Assembly: GCF_003473485.1 (NCBI RefSeq)
Contig: NC_053046.1
Coordinates: forward strand, 5,218,001 to 5,282,000
Length of the DNA stretch: 64,000 bases
Source of the DNA: Medicago truncatula
Lineage: Eukaryota > Streptophyta > Magnoliopsida > Fabales > Fabaceae
Direction of reading: 5' to 3'
Made by a program: the position numbers and the translations under genes. Position 1 is the first letter of the stretch. Each line of letters opens with the position of its first letter. The notes beneath the pieces were generated by a model. That model saw nothing but the letters and a program-made list of their open reading frames with translations. It made no database searches and was not told where the DNA came from. This document shows positions 47,690 through 60,585 of the stretch, in pieces.

Positions 47690-48130
47690 AGAGAGAAAAA
47701 TATAAGTTATAAGTTCAAACGTTATTTGAAGCAACTTATATGAAAACACTAAGATAGTAAAAAAAATATCATAAGCTCATGAATTTCTTTTACATTTCTA
47801 TTTTAGTTATATAAACTTATAAGCTATAAGCTCAATAATTGGTTTTTGCCAAATAGAGCCCTTAAATCAGAAAAGGTACAAGCTCAAATGCTATCATTTA
47901 AAATAAATGTTATAAGCTAGTGATAAAAGCTTATTTACCAAACATGTCTCATTTGATCAACCAAGATTATAAGCCAAACCAATAAGCTAGCACAATTTTT
48001 CATCAAAATGGAATGCTAACTTATTATGATTTGGGTGTTTAAAAATGATAAGTTATTGGTTTGTTTGACATTCACAATAACTTGCTTATAGATTATTCTT
48101 TATAGCTTATAAGTTCATATGACTAAAACA
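47690..48130. repeat. Clustered TATAAGCT repeats, hAT-like MITE debris
   Basis: Many direct and inverted copies of the words AGCTTATAAGC and TTATAAGCTA-like occur around GCCAAATAGAGCCC and ACCAAACATGTCTC phrases, as in internal parts of hAT-type MITEs. Ends were not resolved. Confidence 0.35.
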
Positions 48131-49014
48131 ATCGATTTAGTGACCTTCACTTTCTCACGAATTTGTATATTATTTTTACTAGTTTATAACGTTTTTTACA
48201 AGCTAATTCTAGTAGTTTGTAACTTAAATTTTTTTCCTCTCAATATTACCAATATTAACTTATTGAAAATATTGAAGATTAATTAAATATACCATTTTTT
48301 TGGTAAAATTAAATATATCATTGATGCAGTTTCATATTTATAAATAAGTTTATACATTATTTTTACAAAATACTACAAATTCAAGCAACTATTTTATCTA
48401 TTATCAATTCACTTATTAGTTATCCGTTACAAGCTAGGCTACCTTGACAATATACATCCAAAACTGTCATTGCAGCACAGCAATCGTGGGGTATAACATG
48501 GAAATGCAACAATCTGAGTCTCAAATGAGACTATGCAAATTCTAATTATCAAGCATGCACTAACAATAGTCCAAAAACAAAACAGGGGCATGTAGAAACT
48601 AGAATTAAGAACCATTTCTTTTGACAAAAACAGGACAAAAAGACAGGATTATCCAAGAATAAGAGACAAACCAACCAACAACATCATACATCTAGGGATT
48701 CGAGGAATAATAAAATTATCCCCAGTTTATATATGCAAATATTGACAAACCAAATCCATAATCTAATAGTATTTATACCAAAACCCCACCTCTAATACGC
48801 CAAAAAAGATCCCTTAAAATATTATAAAAAAGCAGAATAAAATATATCACTTGTTCACATTTCACAATATCATATTATCATCCATCATACAGAATCTTAC
48901 TAGACATTGGTCACACCAATAATTGGACCCATATTAAAATATGATTAAAAGATTATACCTGAAGGGTCATGATCATATTCATATCATAGTCATAGTCATA
49001 GTCATGAAGCATAA
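48131..49014. other. Intergenic; 3' flank of the GT34 gene
   Basis: No gene. The segment from about 48640 to 49014 is probably 3' UTR of the minus-strand galactosyltransferase gene. Confidence 0.4.
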
Positions 49015-50313
49015 TCATGGTTGAGGATAATCAAAAGGTAAAGAAGAAACACCATTATCCCCAAGATCTTTATGCACAAAACCAAATTTACGCATAACTT
49101 GATTATCAGCAAAATTAAGTGCTTTTTTCATCCCATTCCAACAAGCATCAGCAGTGTACATTTCATTATACTTTCCACTGCATGGTTGACAACCTGTAAA
49201 ATGTGTAACAAATGGTCTTCTCCAACTTCCTTTACCATAACCAGCATCTTTCAAATATTCTTCTCTAATAACACCATAAGCTTCACTCACTTTCTCAGCA
49301 TAACGCCTTCTTAACTTAGGCTCAACTTTTTCAATATCTTCATATTTCTTACTAATGTTTGAGAAAGTTTCTACTATCTCTTCCCAGTATCCTTCAAAGT
49401 AATATTCCCCTTCTAGATAAATCTTGTCACCCCATTTTTCTTTCTCGATCGCGATCAGATAGGCTAAGCCTGTCTGATCGTCTGACTCGGGAAAGAATTT
49501 ATCTTTAAAAGTTGACCGGAGAGTCTTACCCCATTCTTCATAATCTGGACTTTGTGGGCCCATTCCAGCCCAAGCCTCCATAAAATCTAATGACCATTGA
49601 CAGTTCCTGATCAAAAACACACCAGCGTTTAACCCGGTCCAGCTCCGTTTCTCATGGATCAAGTGAGGCCAGCCATGAACAACAAGGTTATGATCCTTGT
49701 AACGTTTGAGAGGAAGCTTGAAATCCATGTCTGTGAACAATGCATCTGAATCAACCCACCAGATCCACTCTGCTTCTGGGTGTGCCATCATTGCAGCTTT
49801 CACAACAGGGTACTTAGCCCAATAAGCAAACATCTTAGGATGCAAAAGAGCGTTGTTGTAGAAGATGTCATAACCATGAATACGAGAGTAATCCACTTTG
49901 TTTTTGAAGAATCTTAACAACAAATGGTCACCTATTGGGTTCTTGCACGGAGAAGGTTGTGATCCAGTGACCATCAAAACTCTCTCCTTTGCTCCGGCAG
50001 AGAAAGATGGATGATGTTTTAGCCACTCCTCACGCTTCTCGTCCCAGTCTTCTAATTTAACGGACATGGTATACTCCATTTCAGGATCATCGTAGAATGT
50101 TTGGTCTGGTGGATCAAAGCGTAGATCAGGTGTTGAGTATGAAACAACGTTGTTTTTGTGAGATTTTAAAGTGAGGTTGTCGTTTGGGATGGGGTTTGTG
50201 AAGGAAGAGAAACCCCAAACAAGTAGAAGAGCTGAAAATGCTCCTCCAAGGAAGAGGAAGCCATCAGAGAGAAATATAGAAGAAGATTTGTTTCTGGGAA
50301 TGGGTTTTGCCAT
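49015..50313 (-). CDS. GMGT: GT34 galactosyltransferase, galactomannan galactosyltransferase-like
   Basis: Single exon of 432 residues. This start gives MAKPIPRNKSS, the usual family N-terminus; an in-frame ATG 14 codons upstream (50355) would add MVTTELSHSHFSSI, and I prefer the inner one for its AUGGC context and length (fenugreek enzyme about 438 residues, from memory). It is a type II Golgi enzyme: a short basic tail, a membrane anchor about residues 14-34 (GFLFLGGAFSALLLVWGF), a stem, then the GT34 domain. Conserved blocks: LMVTGSQPSPCKNPIGDH, the metal-binding DxD in WWVDSDALFTDM (DSD at 188-190), NLVVHGW, SWTGLNAGVFLIRNCQWSL, DDQTGLAYLIA and THFTGCQPCSGKY. Such enzymes transfer galactose from UDP-galactose to beta-mannan chains (galactomannan or galactoglucomannan), or in sister clades xylose to xyloglucan. 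The close match to the Trigonella enzyme favours mannan galactosylation. Confidence 0.92.
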   Translation of the reverse strand: MAKPIPRNKSSSIFLSDGFLFLGGAFSALLLVWGFSSFTNPIPNDNLTLKSHKNNVVSYSTPDLRFDPPDQTFYDDPEMEYTMSVKLEDWDEKREEWLKHHPSFSAGAKERVLMVTGSQPSPCKNPIGDHLLLRFFKNKVDYSRIHGYDIFYNNALLHPKMFAYWAKYPVVKAAMMAHPEAEWIWWVDSDALFTDMDFKLPLKRYKDHNLVVHGWPHLIHEKRSWTGLNAGVFLIRNCQWSLDFMEAWAGMGPQSPDYEEWGKTLRSTFKDKFFPESDDQTGLAYLIAIEKEKWGDKIYLEGEYYFEGYWEEIVETFSNISKKYEDIEKVEPKLRRRYAEKVSEAYGVIREEYLKDAGYGKGSWRRPFVTHFTGCQPCSGKYNEMYTADACWNGMKKALNFADNQVMRKFGFVHKDLGDNGVSSLPFDYPQP

Positions 50314-50854
50314 GATGGAAGAAAAATGAGAGTGTGAGAGTTCTGTTGTAACCATATTAATTAGCTTTTCGTGTAAACGGTGGTTTGTTTTGTGACGTAG
50401 GTTCTTTGTAGTGTGAGTGACAAGTATATGAACTATGAAGAAAACAAAATAGTTGAGGTTTGTGAAAGGAGAAAATGTAGCTAAAAATGGCTGAGATTGA
50501 TTGAAACTTTGAAGGAAGGACTAAAAGGTGAGTGAGTGAGTTGAGTGAAGTTTGGTTTGGGAAGTTGGTTTTGTCGGTTTATGTAAAGAGGGGGGGGTGC
50601 GTATCATCTAAAGCATGCGCAAATTTGTGGATTGAAAACTATTGGACTAGACTAAGTAATGAAGGGTCAAGGATGGAGTAACTTATGAGTTATGATGACT
50701 AACAAGGAATAAAAACGTATTACATCAACTTTAATTGACAACCCAAACAAAATATATATATATATATTTATGCAAAAGTTATGAAATTCGAATATCGAAA
50801 GAAAAATAAATTATTTGCTAAACAATAAAATTTGGTGAAAAAAATGTCCCCATA
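50314..50854. other. 5' flank of the GT34 gene
   Basis: Upstream region of the minus-strand galactosyltransferase gene. I see a short TA tract near 50752-50766 but no convincing TATA box at a usual distance. Confidence 0.35.
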
Positions 50855-50985
50855 AACTAGCTTAGCTCATTTGGTAATGGATAATGCACAATATGTGTAG
50901 GGGGTGATGTTCGAACCCGAGACACCACATTTATTCATCTTTAAGCTGAATTTCTCTAGCCACTAGGCTACTTGACAAAATAAAT
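50855..50985 (+). repeat. tRNA-derived SINE
   Basis: A pol III A box (TTAGCTCATTTGGTAATGG) and B box (GATGTTCGAACCCGAGAC) are spaced about 35 bp apart, followed by ACCACATTTATTCATCTTTA and TCTAGCCACTAGGCTACTTG plus ACAAAATAAA. This is the most complete SINE in the window, with both promoter boxes and the 3' body. Confidence 0.75.
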
Positions 50986-53489
50986 GGTGAAAAAATCAAA
51001 GATATACACTTTTTTTTTTTTTTTTTATTACCAAGAGTTTTGTTGTTATTCTTTTTTGAGAGATAGAGTCAAAGAATTGAATGTACTAGCTTTGTTTGTT
51101 TCAATTGTTAAGATTTGAGAGCGATGGGTGAAATGAACAACATATGATATGACCATGAGTCCTATGACTATGTGAAGGGGTAACTTTAAAATTTATAGGT
51201 GTGGCTATAGCCGATTTGATTAGCGTGCTTTTCTTGATCATGTCGTGTTTGAAGCTGCTGCTAACTTCCAAAGATTGCCGGCATTTATGTTCATGAGCAC
51301 TAACCTTTCTTATACGTCCATAAATCAAGCTAATTAAGTTAAATGATAATTAATCAATTGAATTTAAGTTGAAATATGTGGCTAATTCATTATGATTAAT
51401 TCATGCAGTTGAATTATTTATAAATTTAGTCCTTAATTTAATTAAGCACGAATTTAAACAGGATGGTTAGATGTCGCATAGATGTATAAGATATGGAAGT
51501 TGTTCAAGTATCATTTCTCCACTTCTATTTTCTCTTAACAAAAAGTGTCTTATAATAGTAAAAATTCAAAATGTTAATTTTATTGTTTTTTTCTTTAATA
51601 AAATGCCTTTTATTGTTTTTTCTTTCTATTCAACACAATATTAATTTTGGAATACATTTAACACAATATATACTACTATAAAGGAAATATAAATTAATTA
51701 TTTCTCTAAAAAAAAGTATAGCTCGAAATTTGTTCGGTACATCATAAAGTCTCGCATTGTCTAGGAATTGAGTCAATGGTAGTTTATTTACCAAATCTAC
51801 ACTTCTCAATCCAATGAGATGCATTTTATAAAAGATAAAATTGTAACAAACTTCAACTCAAAGTAGACAATACCTCAGAATATGGTATGGCGTACTTAAG
51901 GGTGGAACTGAACGAAAATATTATCAATTGTTAACATATTCAATACTACTTATGTATGCAATGCATTAGAAATTAAAATATATTTTCTTAATAAATAATT
52001 TCTTAACATAAAATCTTTAAAAATTTATTGGAGCACTCGTTAACATTGATATTTGAAAAAGACTAACAAATGCCCGTAGGGTATTGTATAACAATATAAG
52101 TATTTAAATGTAATAATTTTTACATAAAAAATTATCTAATTATAACTTTTACATATATTTAATTTGTATTTTTAAAATAAAATATATTTTTATGAATTTC
52201 TTAAACAATGATGTTAACATTTGTTAACGAGACCTTTGATGTTTTATGCTGCTAAGGACACGTTCAAAGTAACCCAGCACTTGGTCCCGCCAAGCTCCCA
52301 AGTCTCTCTCAACTTTCGCTATCTTGCTTTTTATTGTAGAACAAGAATTATAATTATAACTCATCAGGATACGGCACACTAATTTTATTCACGAGAATTA
52401 CCTTCTTTTTTTCAGGTAAAGGATTCACTTCACTATTACGAGACCAAATCATATAATCTATGATCCATTAACATGGGGGATCCCCATAAGTTCATTTTTT
52501 GTGTGATGAATCCATAATTCCGGGCACTTTAGTAGAGAATGATTAACTTTTACAAAGCAACACTAATTTTATATGAAATGAAAGAATCAATGTTCAACAA
52601 AGTACGTAAAAGGTGGAGTGGTAGACTATCTAGGAAAAACTAGTGTTACCAAAAATTAATTATATTAAAGTTGAAATAAAATGAGTCATGGCCAAGAAAT
52701 TTTTAATTGATTGATCAACCCGTTAATTAGAATGAATGCATCATCTTATTTATATCATTGTCGTTTGTAGTAAGGTCCATAACAAGTAAATGGTTGATAG
52801 TTTGCATTTTTATTTTTTTCATAGATGGTGATACGTTTGCCTTGAACTTAAGGGACTCTTTTTACTAATTTTCCAATTTCTTTTTCGTCCACATTATTAC
52901 CTTTCTGAATGAAATAGAATACGTGGCCTCACAATACTTTTGACATGTAACAGTCCCTAAGCCGACAAAATTATTCTCGTGCTTAAGTATTGCCTCCAAT
53001 CATGCACTAATTAAAGGTCCCCCACCCCCTAAAGCCCTTATTTAGAGGACCCATAACAAAGCAAAGATATAATGTAAACTGATCAAGGACAATATAATTA
53101 GTCCTGTGTTTAATGAATCCCATCTTTACCAAAATCACTCAAATTTATATATAATGCTGCATCCATTGTTGTGTCATTGGTTCAGTTTTACAAAAAAAAA
53201 AAATCCAAAGAAGTGGAGAAACTCAAGACACAAATTAGATATAAATGGATAATCTTTTATTTTCAGACTATCAAATATTCATGCAACATTTTACGATCTT
53301 AGTTATGTTTACATTTTAAATTTCCTTCAACTTGGGGCGGGATGTGTGTGCCTTAGAGAAAGGTTCGGAAGACAATCAAAATTAATTTTTAATGGAGTAT
53401 GCGAAGAAAAATATTGAAAATGGAAAATCTATATATTTTTGACATGATTTGGGTGAGTTAGTTTAATTTCTTAAAAAAATTAGCATGAT
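50986..53489. other. Intergenic, no gene seen
   Basis: AT-rich. Short frames at 51101-51328 and 51630-51824 have no recognisable content. Confidence 0.4.
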
Positions 53490-54130
53490 ACTTGGTTGGG
53501 GGAAATCATCTTTCTCAAGCATTTCCTCGTTTATTTTCATTAACACTTCAAACAAAAAATAGTAAATATCATCAAATGGGGTGTTGGAAATATAATGTAA
53601 GGCATTGGGATCTTCAATGGTGGAGGGAACCTTTTGGAATGGGGAATCAAGCTTTGGGCGGTTGCTTCATACTTCACATGATTTTACAGTTAAACCCCTA
53701 TATGCTGCGTTGAATTTATCTCGGGGGGGTTGTCGGTAGAAGCTAGTCCGAATTGTGTGTGGCGTCCAGAGACTCTTGAGGTAGAAGATCATTTGTTTTG
53801 TAGGTGTCCTTTTGTTGATACTTGTTCATTAAGTGGTTCGTAATGTGTGTCATCCTATCTAAAAATGTTATTTATCTTCTTGAGTATTCCTCAACCACGT
53901 CCTGAAATAAAATACACCGGAAAGGGCTAACTTTCATCTGACATGTCACGATGTGGAAGATTTAATAGGCTAGGAATATGATCATTTTCTCTTCAACGAG
54001 AGAGGAGATGGAGGATATTGTAGAAGGTATAAATGAACCTCTTAGAGACGGTTTCTAGCTAGGAAAAAATAGGAGAATTGTTTGTATTATGAATGACATT
54101 TACACCCGCTCTTATGTATTAGCTCTTGAT
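53490..54130 (+). mobile_element. LINE 3' fragment, degenerate
   Basis: VGGNHLSQAFPRLFSLTLQT then MGCWKYNVRHWDLQWWREPF match the region between reverse transcriptase and zinc-binding tail in legume LINEs. Further on, SPNCVWRPETLEVEDHLFCR then CPFVDTC is the zf-RVT cysteine/histidine motif. The frame is broken and the RT core is absent. Confidence 0.65.
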
Positions 54131-54333
54131 TGAGTGTTGGTTTTTAGTGGGTGAGTATCCCTTGTTATTTTCTCGTGTTTGTGGGTTAAGTACTCATTAT
54201 ACTTTTCTCTTACTAATAATATCATTTGTCATTAAAAATAGTATAGATACACCGTTAAATGTGAGTAGTTGGGAGAAGTGTGTAGAGCTCCATTCAAGTG
54301 TGTAAAATGATCTATTGATGACGGTAGAACTTT

Positions 54334-54485
54334 TCCTCTTAAACAATAGATAGGAGAGAGCTTATCATTTGTATACCGAGCAAGTAAATAAGAATCAAAA
54401 TATCCTCTTAAACAATAGAAATAGGAGACAGCTTACCATTTGTATACCAAGTAAGTATATAAGAATCAAAATATCCTCTTAAAGG
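54334..54485. repeat. Tandem repeat, about 70-bp unit, 2.1 copies
   Basis: Units start TCCTCTTAAACAATAGA at 54334, 54403 and (partial) 54474 and contain GGAGA-AGCTTA-CATTTGTAT and AATAAGAATCAAAATA-like words. The copies differ at several positions. Confidence 0.8.
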
Positions 54486-55877
54486 ATAGAAATTGCACTT
54501 CCCTCAAATATTCTCTCCTCCTCAATTCCTCCCAAAAGTTCACTCCTTTTCCAACACTTTTGCGGGTTCTAAAGTTGAATTTGCAGAGGAGAGAAAGCTT
54601 TCTGCATTAGAGAATGTCGGCACATAGAAATGGTGTATAAAGTTTAGTATTTGAAATTACCAATGCTTAGGGCGTTACATTATTCTTGACTCCTTCAATT
54701 GCATGCACCATAGCCGCAAAGTTCTGCATTTTGAGGATGATAAAATAAAAAAGCATGATATTCATTTGCATTTTGGAAAGGAAAGAGTGAATCAAATAAA
54801 TCCATATAAATGAAAGTAAACAACAAAATTGAAAACTCTTTCATATATGAGTTAAATATATTCTGAATCCAATGTAAGCAGACTCAAGAGAAAATCAAAT
54901 AAATTACTTGCCTTTGAAATTAAGGCATTATCTTTTTTTTTTTTGTTGCAGTGCTTATATAATTTGTTGTTTTATTTCATTTATATGGATTTATTTGATG
55001 GTTTTCATAGCACGATGGCTGTAAATTTTCTGGTAATAAAGTGTCGTGTATTTTCACACTTTGGTTAACAAGTTTGATCACCATTGTAAGAGTATCTAGC
55101 CCTAGACGGTCAAGTATTGATTTAAGTTTGGACTAAGAAATCAAGAAGTTAAATGCAGATTTGAGTTTTTATTTGAGTAATATGAGCGTGTTTTCAGGCA
55201 AAAAAAGAAGTTTAATACACATGAGTAATAATATTTAAACTTCTTAATTGTCCACGACTAGCATTGCATTATCTCACATACACACATTTTAATACATTTG
55301 ACATATCATCTCAGTTTTGGTAAAAAAGGAAGGAGAAGTGCTATATCCAGCGATAGTTTGTCTCACGAGGGGTTCATGATTACAAAATCAACCAATTAAG
55401 TTCTGTTTTTGCCTGAAAACGCGCTCATGAACAGTGTTATAGTTGTGCCTAACATGCCAATTTATTCAGTCGTGATACAAAGCGAAATGTATATAATAAA
55501 GTGATATAATAGATAAATTTGGTTAGATTCATGTATATTTGTTTTACATTGTCATTATCTTCAAACCGTAAAAATAGGCACACCGCTGCATGAGTTATCT
55601 ATCTATCTGGAATAGTTCATCCTATTCCTAAGCTGTGTCGAGTGTCAATTTTCTAAAAGTTTTTCTATCATGCCACAGTAGTCCAAATGAAATTTTATTG
55701 CTCACTTACGCATTGAAATTGAGGATTCTATGTGCGTGTACATAATGCCTATAATATGGTTACATAAACATCCCCTCCTCTTCAATAATCACAAATTGCA
55801 TCAGTTAGAGGAGGGAGTTTGCAGAGACTACTCATACAATAACAACAGAGCATTCAATTACCAATCATCTCAACAAA
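54486..55877. other. Intergenic; 3' flank of the HHP4-like gene
   Basis: No gene recognised. The last 100-200 bp before 55877 are likely 3' UTR of the minus-strand membrane-protein gene. Confidence 0.4.
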
Positions 55878-58800
55878 TCAACAGCCCCGAAGATCACGCC
55901 ACCTGAGATAAACTAACCCTGCATGATAATGAGTGTATGCTCCAGCTACAACCAATACATGAAACAATTGGTGACTGTGTCCAGCAATGTCAAATTTCCC
56001 AGGCATCCATCGTTCTGGAATCCTGGTGGCATAAACCAGTGCCCCAATTCCATATAAAGCACCCATAAGAATCTCCAAACCAGTTGTGTAAAACACCTCA
56101 GGTTCACCCCAGAACAGAAAAAGCTTGTGCAGAATAGGTCCTGCACCGGACAAACCCATTCCTAAAAAGAGGGATGCACGGGTGGTGCGATATTCTGGAG
56201 TTTGAAAAACTGGTAGGAGCGAAACCAACATGGTGGCAATGCCCAGTATAGTAATAAAACCCAAGTAAAGGTTGCAGAAAAATGGATAACACATAAATGA
56301 GTAATATACTGGAGGATAAAAAGAGGTAGATATCAAAGCCGCAATTCCAGCATAGTCAAGCCTGAGCATAATGTATGATACACGCTCTGAGTGGCACGAG
56401 AGAAGATGGCAAACACTGCTAGCTAGCAAGCAAAACATGGCACCACCTAAAAATGCATAAAAAGGCCACCTTGTAATTGGTCTAATCACCAGTGGTGCTA
56501 TTATGTTCGCCAGGTCCTCTTTTACATTGTGCTGTGCAAAATCAACAAAGAAATAAGCAAAGCTGCATCGACTCTAAAAATCTAGTCAATCATCAACAAA
56601 AACAGATGAAAGAAAAACAAAAACAAAAGTACAGCAAAACATTTCTATTAAAAAATATATGAAATATTTAATCCAGAAAGAAAAAGAAGAAAGAAAAAAA
56701 AAGGGGCTCACAGCAGAAAATTATTGACGAACTAACATCTTTAACCCTTCCCTTCATTCAGTATTTTTTCCTTTACCAAGTTTAACTCTTAATTTGTTTA
56801 TTATAATAACTTGACCATATCATTTATTGCATTCCAGATGAGATGTACATCTCACATACATTGTACTTCAGCACATTGGTTATTAATCTATATTCTAGAT
56901 AACATAAAAAAGGGATCATTTCACAAGTAAAGAAGCAGTAAAAATAATAACGCATGCTAATATATCAAAAATCAACGAGTGAGCTAGACTAACACCTCAC
57001 TGCCACTCCTCGCACCACGAAGGGGAAAAACAGGATTAAAACAAGCAATCAGTTGTAAAGTAATTACCAAAACACATACATCAGTATGATTGCTACTGGA
57101 AAATCTTCCAGGCAAACAATTATACAGAAGTTCCCGGAGTCTTTGCAAATCAGGCATGGAAGGTAGACACGTCAAAAGTTCTGATTGTAGCTTATGCAGG
57201 TCAGCATTCTTGAGGAAGTCGGGCAAATGCGGCAGCGAACTAAGATCTACAGCCTGTGGAACTTTCATGGCGGTGTATATGGTCAATGCCAGGAACAGGA
57301 AGAACCCAATCAAATGCCTGCAAGAGGTAACATTTTTCGTTTTATGATTGAGAACAAGAATTAGGAACAAAACAAAGTAGCATGGTGGACTATATACTTA
57401 CAAAAGAGACAAAGAATGAGAAACAAAAATATGAAGTAAAAATCTTAAGGGCAATAGACATGTTATTGAACTCCAGTAATTGAAAAATGGTAAGGGTAAT
57501 GACAAAATAGAAAATAGAAAAGGCAAGCTAAATGAATATTGTTATTTTCGTAGAGTTTTAGGCAACCTGTTCAAAAATGAAATTGGAAGGTTGAGATGGT
57601 CTTCACATGATATATCATCATCAAAATGAAGAGCAAATGATTGTTTTATTTCAAATAAATACAAAAAGACGAAACTGTTATTGATGGTTTGTAAACTGGT
57701 GGCCATGGCCTTTGATTGCGGAAACTTCCTTCCTTCATTGGTCACAAATACATAAAAGTACGACTATAAGAGCAAAATCTTCCGATACTTAAAACAAGAA
57801 AGGAAATGACATAGAAAGACCCTAAATTATGGAGTGTTGTGACACTAGGTGCATCTTTCTAGCTAACCATATCTGAAGGGAGGGATAAGTAAATACAACC
57901 TACATGCTGTTACATTCGTCTATGATATACTTTTTTTCCCTGTTTTGAGGGAAATAAACTGGTATTCCTTACTCTAATGATACTACCTACCAAGCAAGAC
58001 AAAAGTTCCCAGAGTAAAATGAAACGTGGTAATCTTACGACACATGCGAGTCATATCTCAATTCAATACAAAACTGAATCTAAACATCTAAATGATACGA
58101 ATCTCTAGGCTTATCTATTTTGGATATGAATCTCATCTTGAATACAATACCACAATTCACTATGATGAATCATGAATCCATGATTCATTCAAATAAATCA
58201 CTACCTAAACTTAGTGCAGCTAGCCCCTTTTGTCAACTTTGTATAACTAACCAACCACTATTCTTTTCTCATTTGATTTATGACTTGAACCTTGAATTAT
58301 TCTGAAGTTCATATATGATATACCAACTTATAATTCTGCTATGTCACTTGTTTTTACTTAAAAATGTTCCTTTTTATCAGTAATGCATCCTAGGATTCAT
58401 AATAAGATCTGATTCACAAATTCAAAAAAGCAAGTCTTCTAATTCACAATCTAAATCTCGATTTGATAACAATGGAAATGGAATACTTATAAATAATGCA
58501 TAAAAATCAAGACTTTGAGTCAAAAACTTGAAAATTCCCATATGTAACACAACTAAAACCCAACAATTCTTAGACAGACTTACTTTCTGTCCCGACCGAA
58601 CTCCGGATTAACAGGGGCCTTATCAAAACAACCCAAGTAAAGGCTACGAATTTTTATGAAAAATTGACATGCAGAGATAATTAAATTCAATAAAAAAAAA
58701 AAAAGAATGAAGAATGAAGAATCTTACGTCCAAACATTGAGAGTTTCATTGTGGATTCTGAAGATACTAAGCAAAACTTGCTTCATAGGCCATTCAGATC

Positions 58801-58963
58801 GATAATGACCAAGAATGTATTCATTATCTCTTAGAAAAGCTGGCAAAGAATGATATTCAACAAGCTGATACTTGACCTTCTTCCATAACCTTTTCCCTTT
58901 CCCTTCTCTTTCACAACATTCTTCTCCTCCCAATAAATCATCGTTTGAATTGTCACTACCCAT
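55878..58963 (-). CDS. HHP4: Heptahelical PAQR protein, HHP4-like (ADIPOR family)
   Basis: Three coding exons on the minus strand: 58963-58728, 57317-57068 and 56531-55878, giving 379 residues with GT-AG introns. For exon 2 I chose the donor after CVL (TTG|GTAATT) rather than the earlier GTATGT, because family members continue TDxCVL then H.VxEDLAN. The N-terminal cytosolic part (GKRLWKKVKYQLVEYHSLPA, FLRDNEYILGHYRSEWP) precedes seven hydrophobic helices. The putative zinc/catalytic site has His204 (CHLLSCHS), Asp221 (LRLDYAG), His349 and His353 (GHSHQLFH), as in adiponectin receptors, which act as ceramidase-like hydrolases. Plant HHPs are linked to abscisic acid, osmotic and cold responses. 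The wording agrees with Arabidopsis HHP4/HHP5 as I remember it. Confidence 0.93.
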
Positions 58964-59414
58964 TTTCTGTCTCAACACCAAAATCAAATCAAATCAAATC
59001 AAATCAAACATAAGGGTTTTATTAAAGAAAATTGAATTGATCAAATTAATGAGATAGTTTATGAAAGGGAGAAGAAAAGGTACGTTAATTTAAAGAGTGA
59101 CGAAAAGAAATGAGAATAGAAGCGAAATTTAAGACGCAAACGATGTCGACAGAAGAATCTAAGGTGAGATGCGAAGATGCCATTCCTTGTTATTATCCAT
59201 CAATTTCGTTTGGGATTTCGGATTTCTTGTTGTTCTATGCTACACCACCAACCTTTTACGTTTTAAATTCAAAATATCCTAACTATGTTTTATTTTTTTG
59301 TTTATTGAAAAATGTCCCCACTATGTTTAGGACAAGAATTTCCATATTTTTGTTGATTTTAGTTATTCACTATCTATATGTCTTTTCCTCACTCCTTTTC
59401 TTTTCACTTGTTTC

Positions 59415-59722
59415 GGAAGTCCATTTGATGCGTTTGTTTCGACTTAAAAAAAAAAGTTTTTGTGTTAAAATAATTTAAAAATTATTTTTAAAGATTAAAA
59501 ACAAATTAAAGTTACTTTTTTTTAAGAAAAAAAATTTGAAGTTATTTTTGTTTGCCTACAACCTATAAAAATCCATTTAAAAAAAAGAGTTTAGAAAAAT
59601 CTCATTGTTTTTGAAAAAAAAATAGATTTTAAGAAAAGTTAATTCTAATAACTTTTCATTTTAGAGTCAAAATAGATTTTTTTGATAAAATAATTTTTCT
59701 AAAAATCCTAAACAAACACTTA
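59415..59722. repeat. MITE-like inverted repeat, AT-rich
   Basis: TTGATGCGTTTGTTTCGACT on the left and AAAATCCTAAACAAACACTT on the right are rough complements. The interior contains TAAAATAATTT and AAATAGATTTT words in both orientations. Similar in style to hAT-type MITEs. Confidence 0.4.
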
Positions 59723-59797
59723 GTATGAAAAATCATGATTAATTTCGTTAAAAACTATACAAGACAAGATACACTTTAAAGAAATGCATATTTTTGT

Positions 59798-59930
59798 CAC
59801 ACGAGCTTACTTCAGTTGATGAGGACATTTCATATTTATGTAAGGACGGAGGTTTGAACCTTAGACACCCCACTTCTTCACATTTAAAATGTGCAAACTC
59901 GAGCTACTAGATTAATGGACAAAAAAAAAA
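59798..59930 (+). repeat. tRNA-derived SINE
   Basis: ACGAGCTTACTTCAGTTGAT (weak A box), GGAGGTTTGAACCTTAGACA (B-box-like), CCCCACTTCTTCACATTTAA and GAGCTACTAGATTAATGGAC followed by an A run. Older than the copy at 50855. Confidence 0.6.
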
Positions 59931-60415
59931 TGCACATTTTTTCCCTTAAATTTTACTATCATTTTTTTTTACTGTGATTAAATTTTATAATAATCACCCT
60001 TAAATTTATAAACACAATTTTTTGTGATGGGATGTAAATTTAAAACAAATTAATGAATTATTGATCGTTATGTTTTAAAAAAATATTATTGATCGTGGAA
60101 ATTAAGCTAAAAAAATATCTTATGGGGGTGTATTGGATTAGGATTTTAAAGGACAATTTTTGTTTAAATTTTTTTGAGGATTTTAAAAGACTTTGCAAGA
60201 TTTTGATGACTTTGATGATTTTAAAAGACTATTAAAGATTTCAATGGATTTAATTAATAAGATTTTAAAGGATTTGAAATGATTTTATGGATTTCAAGAG
60301 ATTTCAACAGATTTTATAAATTTTAAAAAATAATTGAAAAAAATATTATAACACACTCTCTTTCACAAAATCTCTCAATAAAAACTCTTTTATTTATTTT
60401 ATTTTATTTTTTATG

Positions 60416-60585
60416 GAAGAGCTAGAGCTAGAGAGAGAGAGTGAAAGAATCAGAGAGAGAGAGAGAGAGAGAGGTTTTTTACGGGAGAGCTAGAGAGAGA
60501 GAGAGAGAGAGAAGGAAGGGGAGAGAGAGAGAGAAAGAGAGGATAGGAAAAGAGAGAGTAAGAGAGAAGGGAGGAGAGATAGTAA
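60416..60585. repeat. GA-rich low-complexity tract
   Basis: Two GAGAGA blocks plus interspersed GAGCTAGA, GAAAGA and GAAGG words over about 170 bp, inside the inverted-repeat element. Confidence 0.85.
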
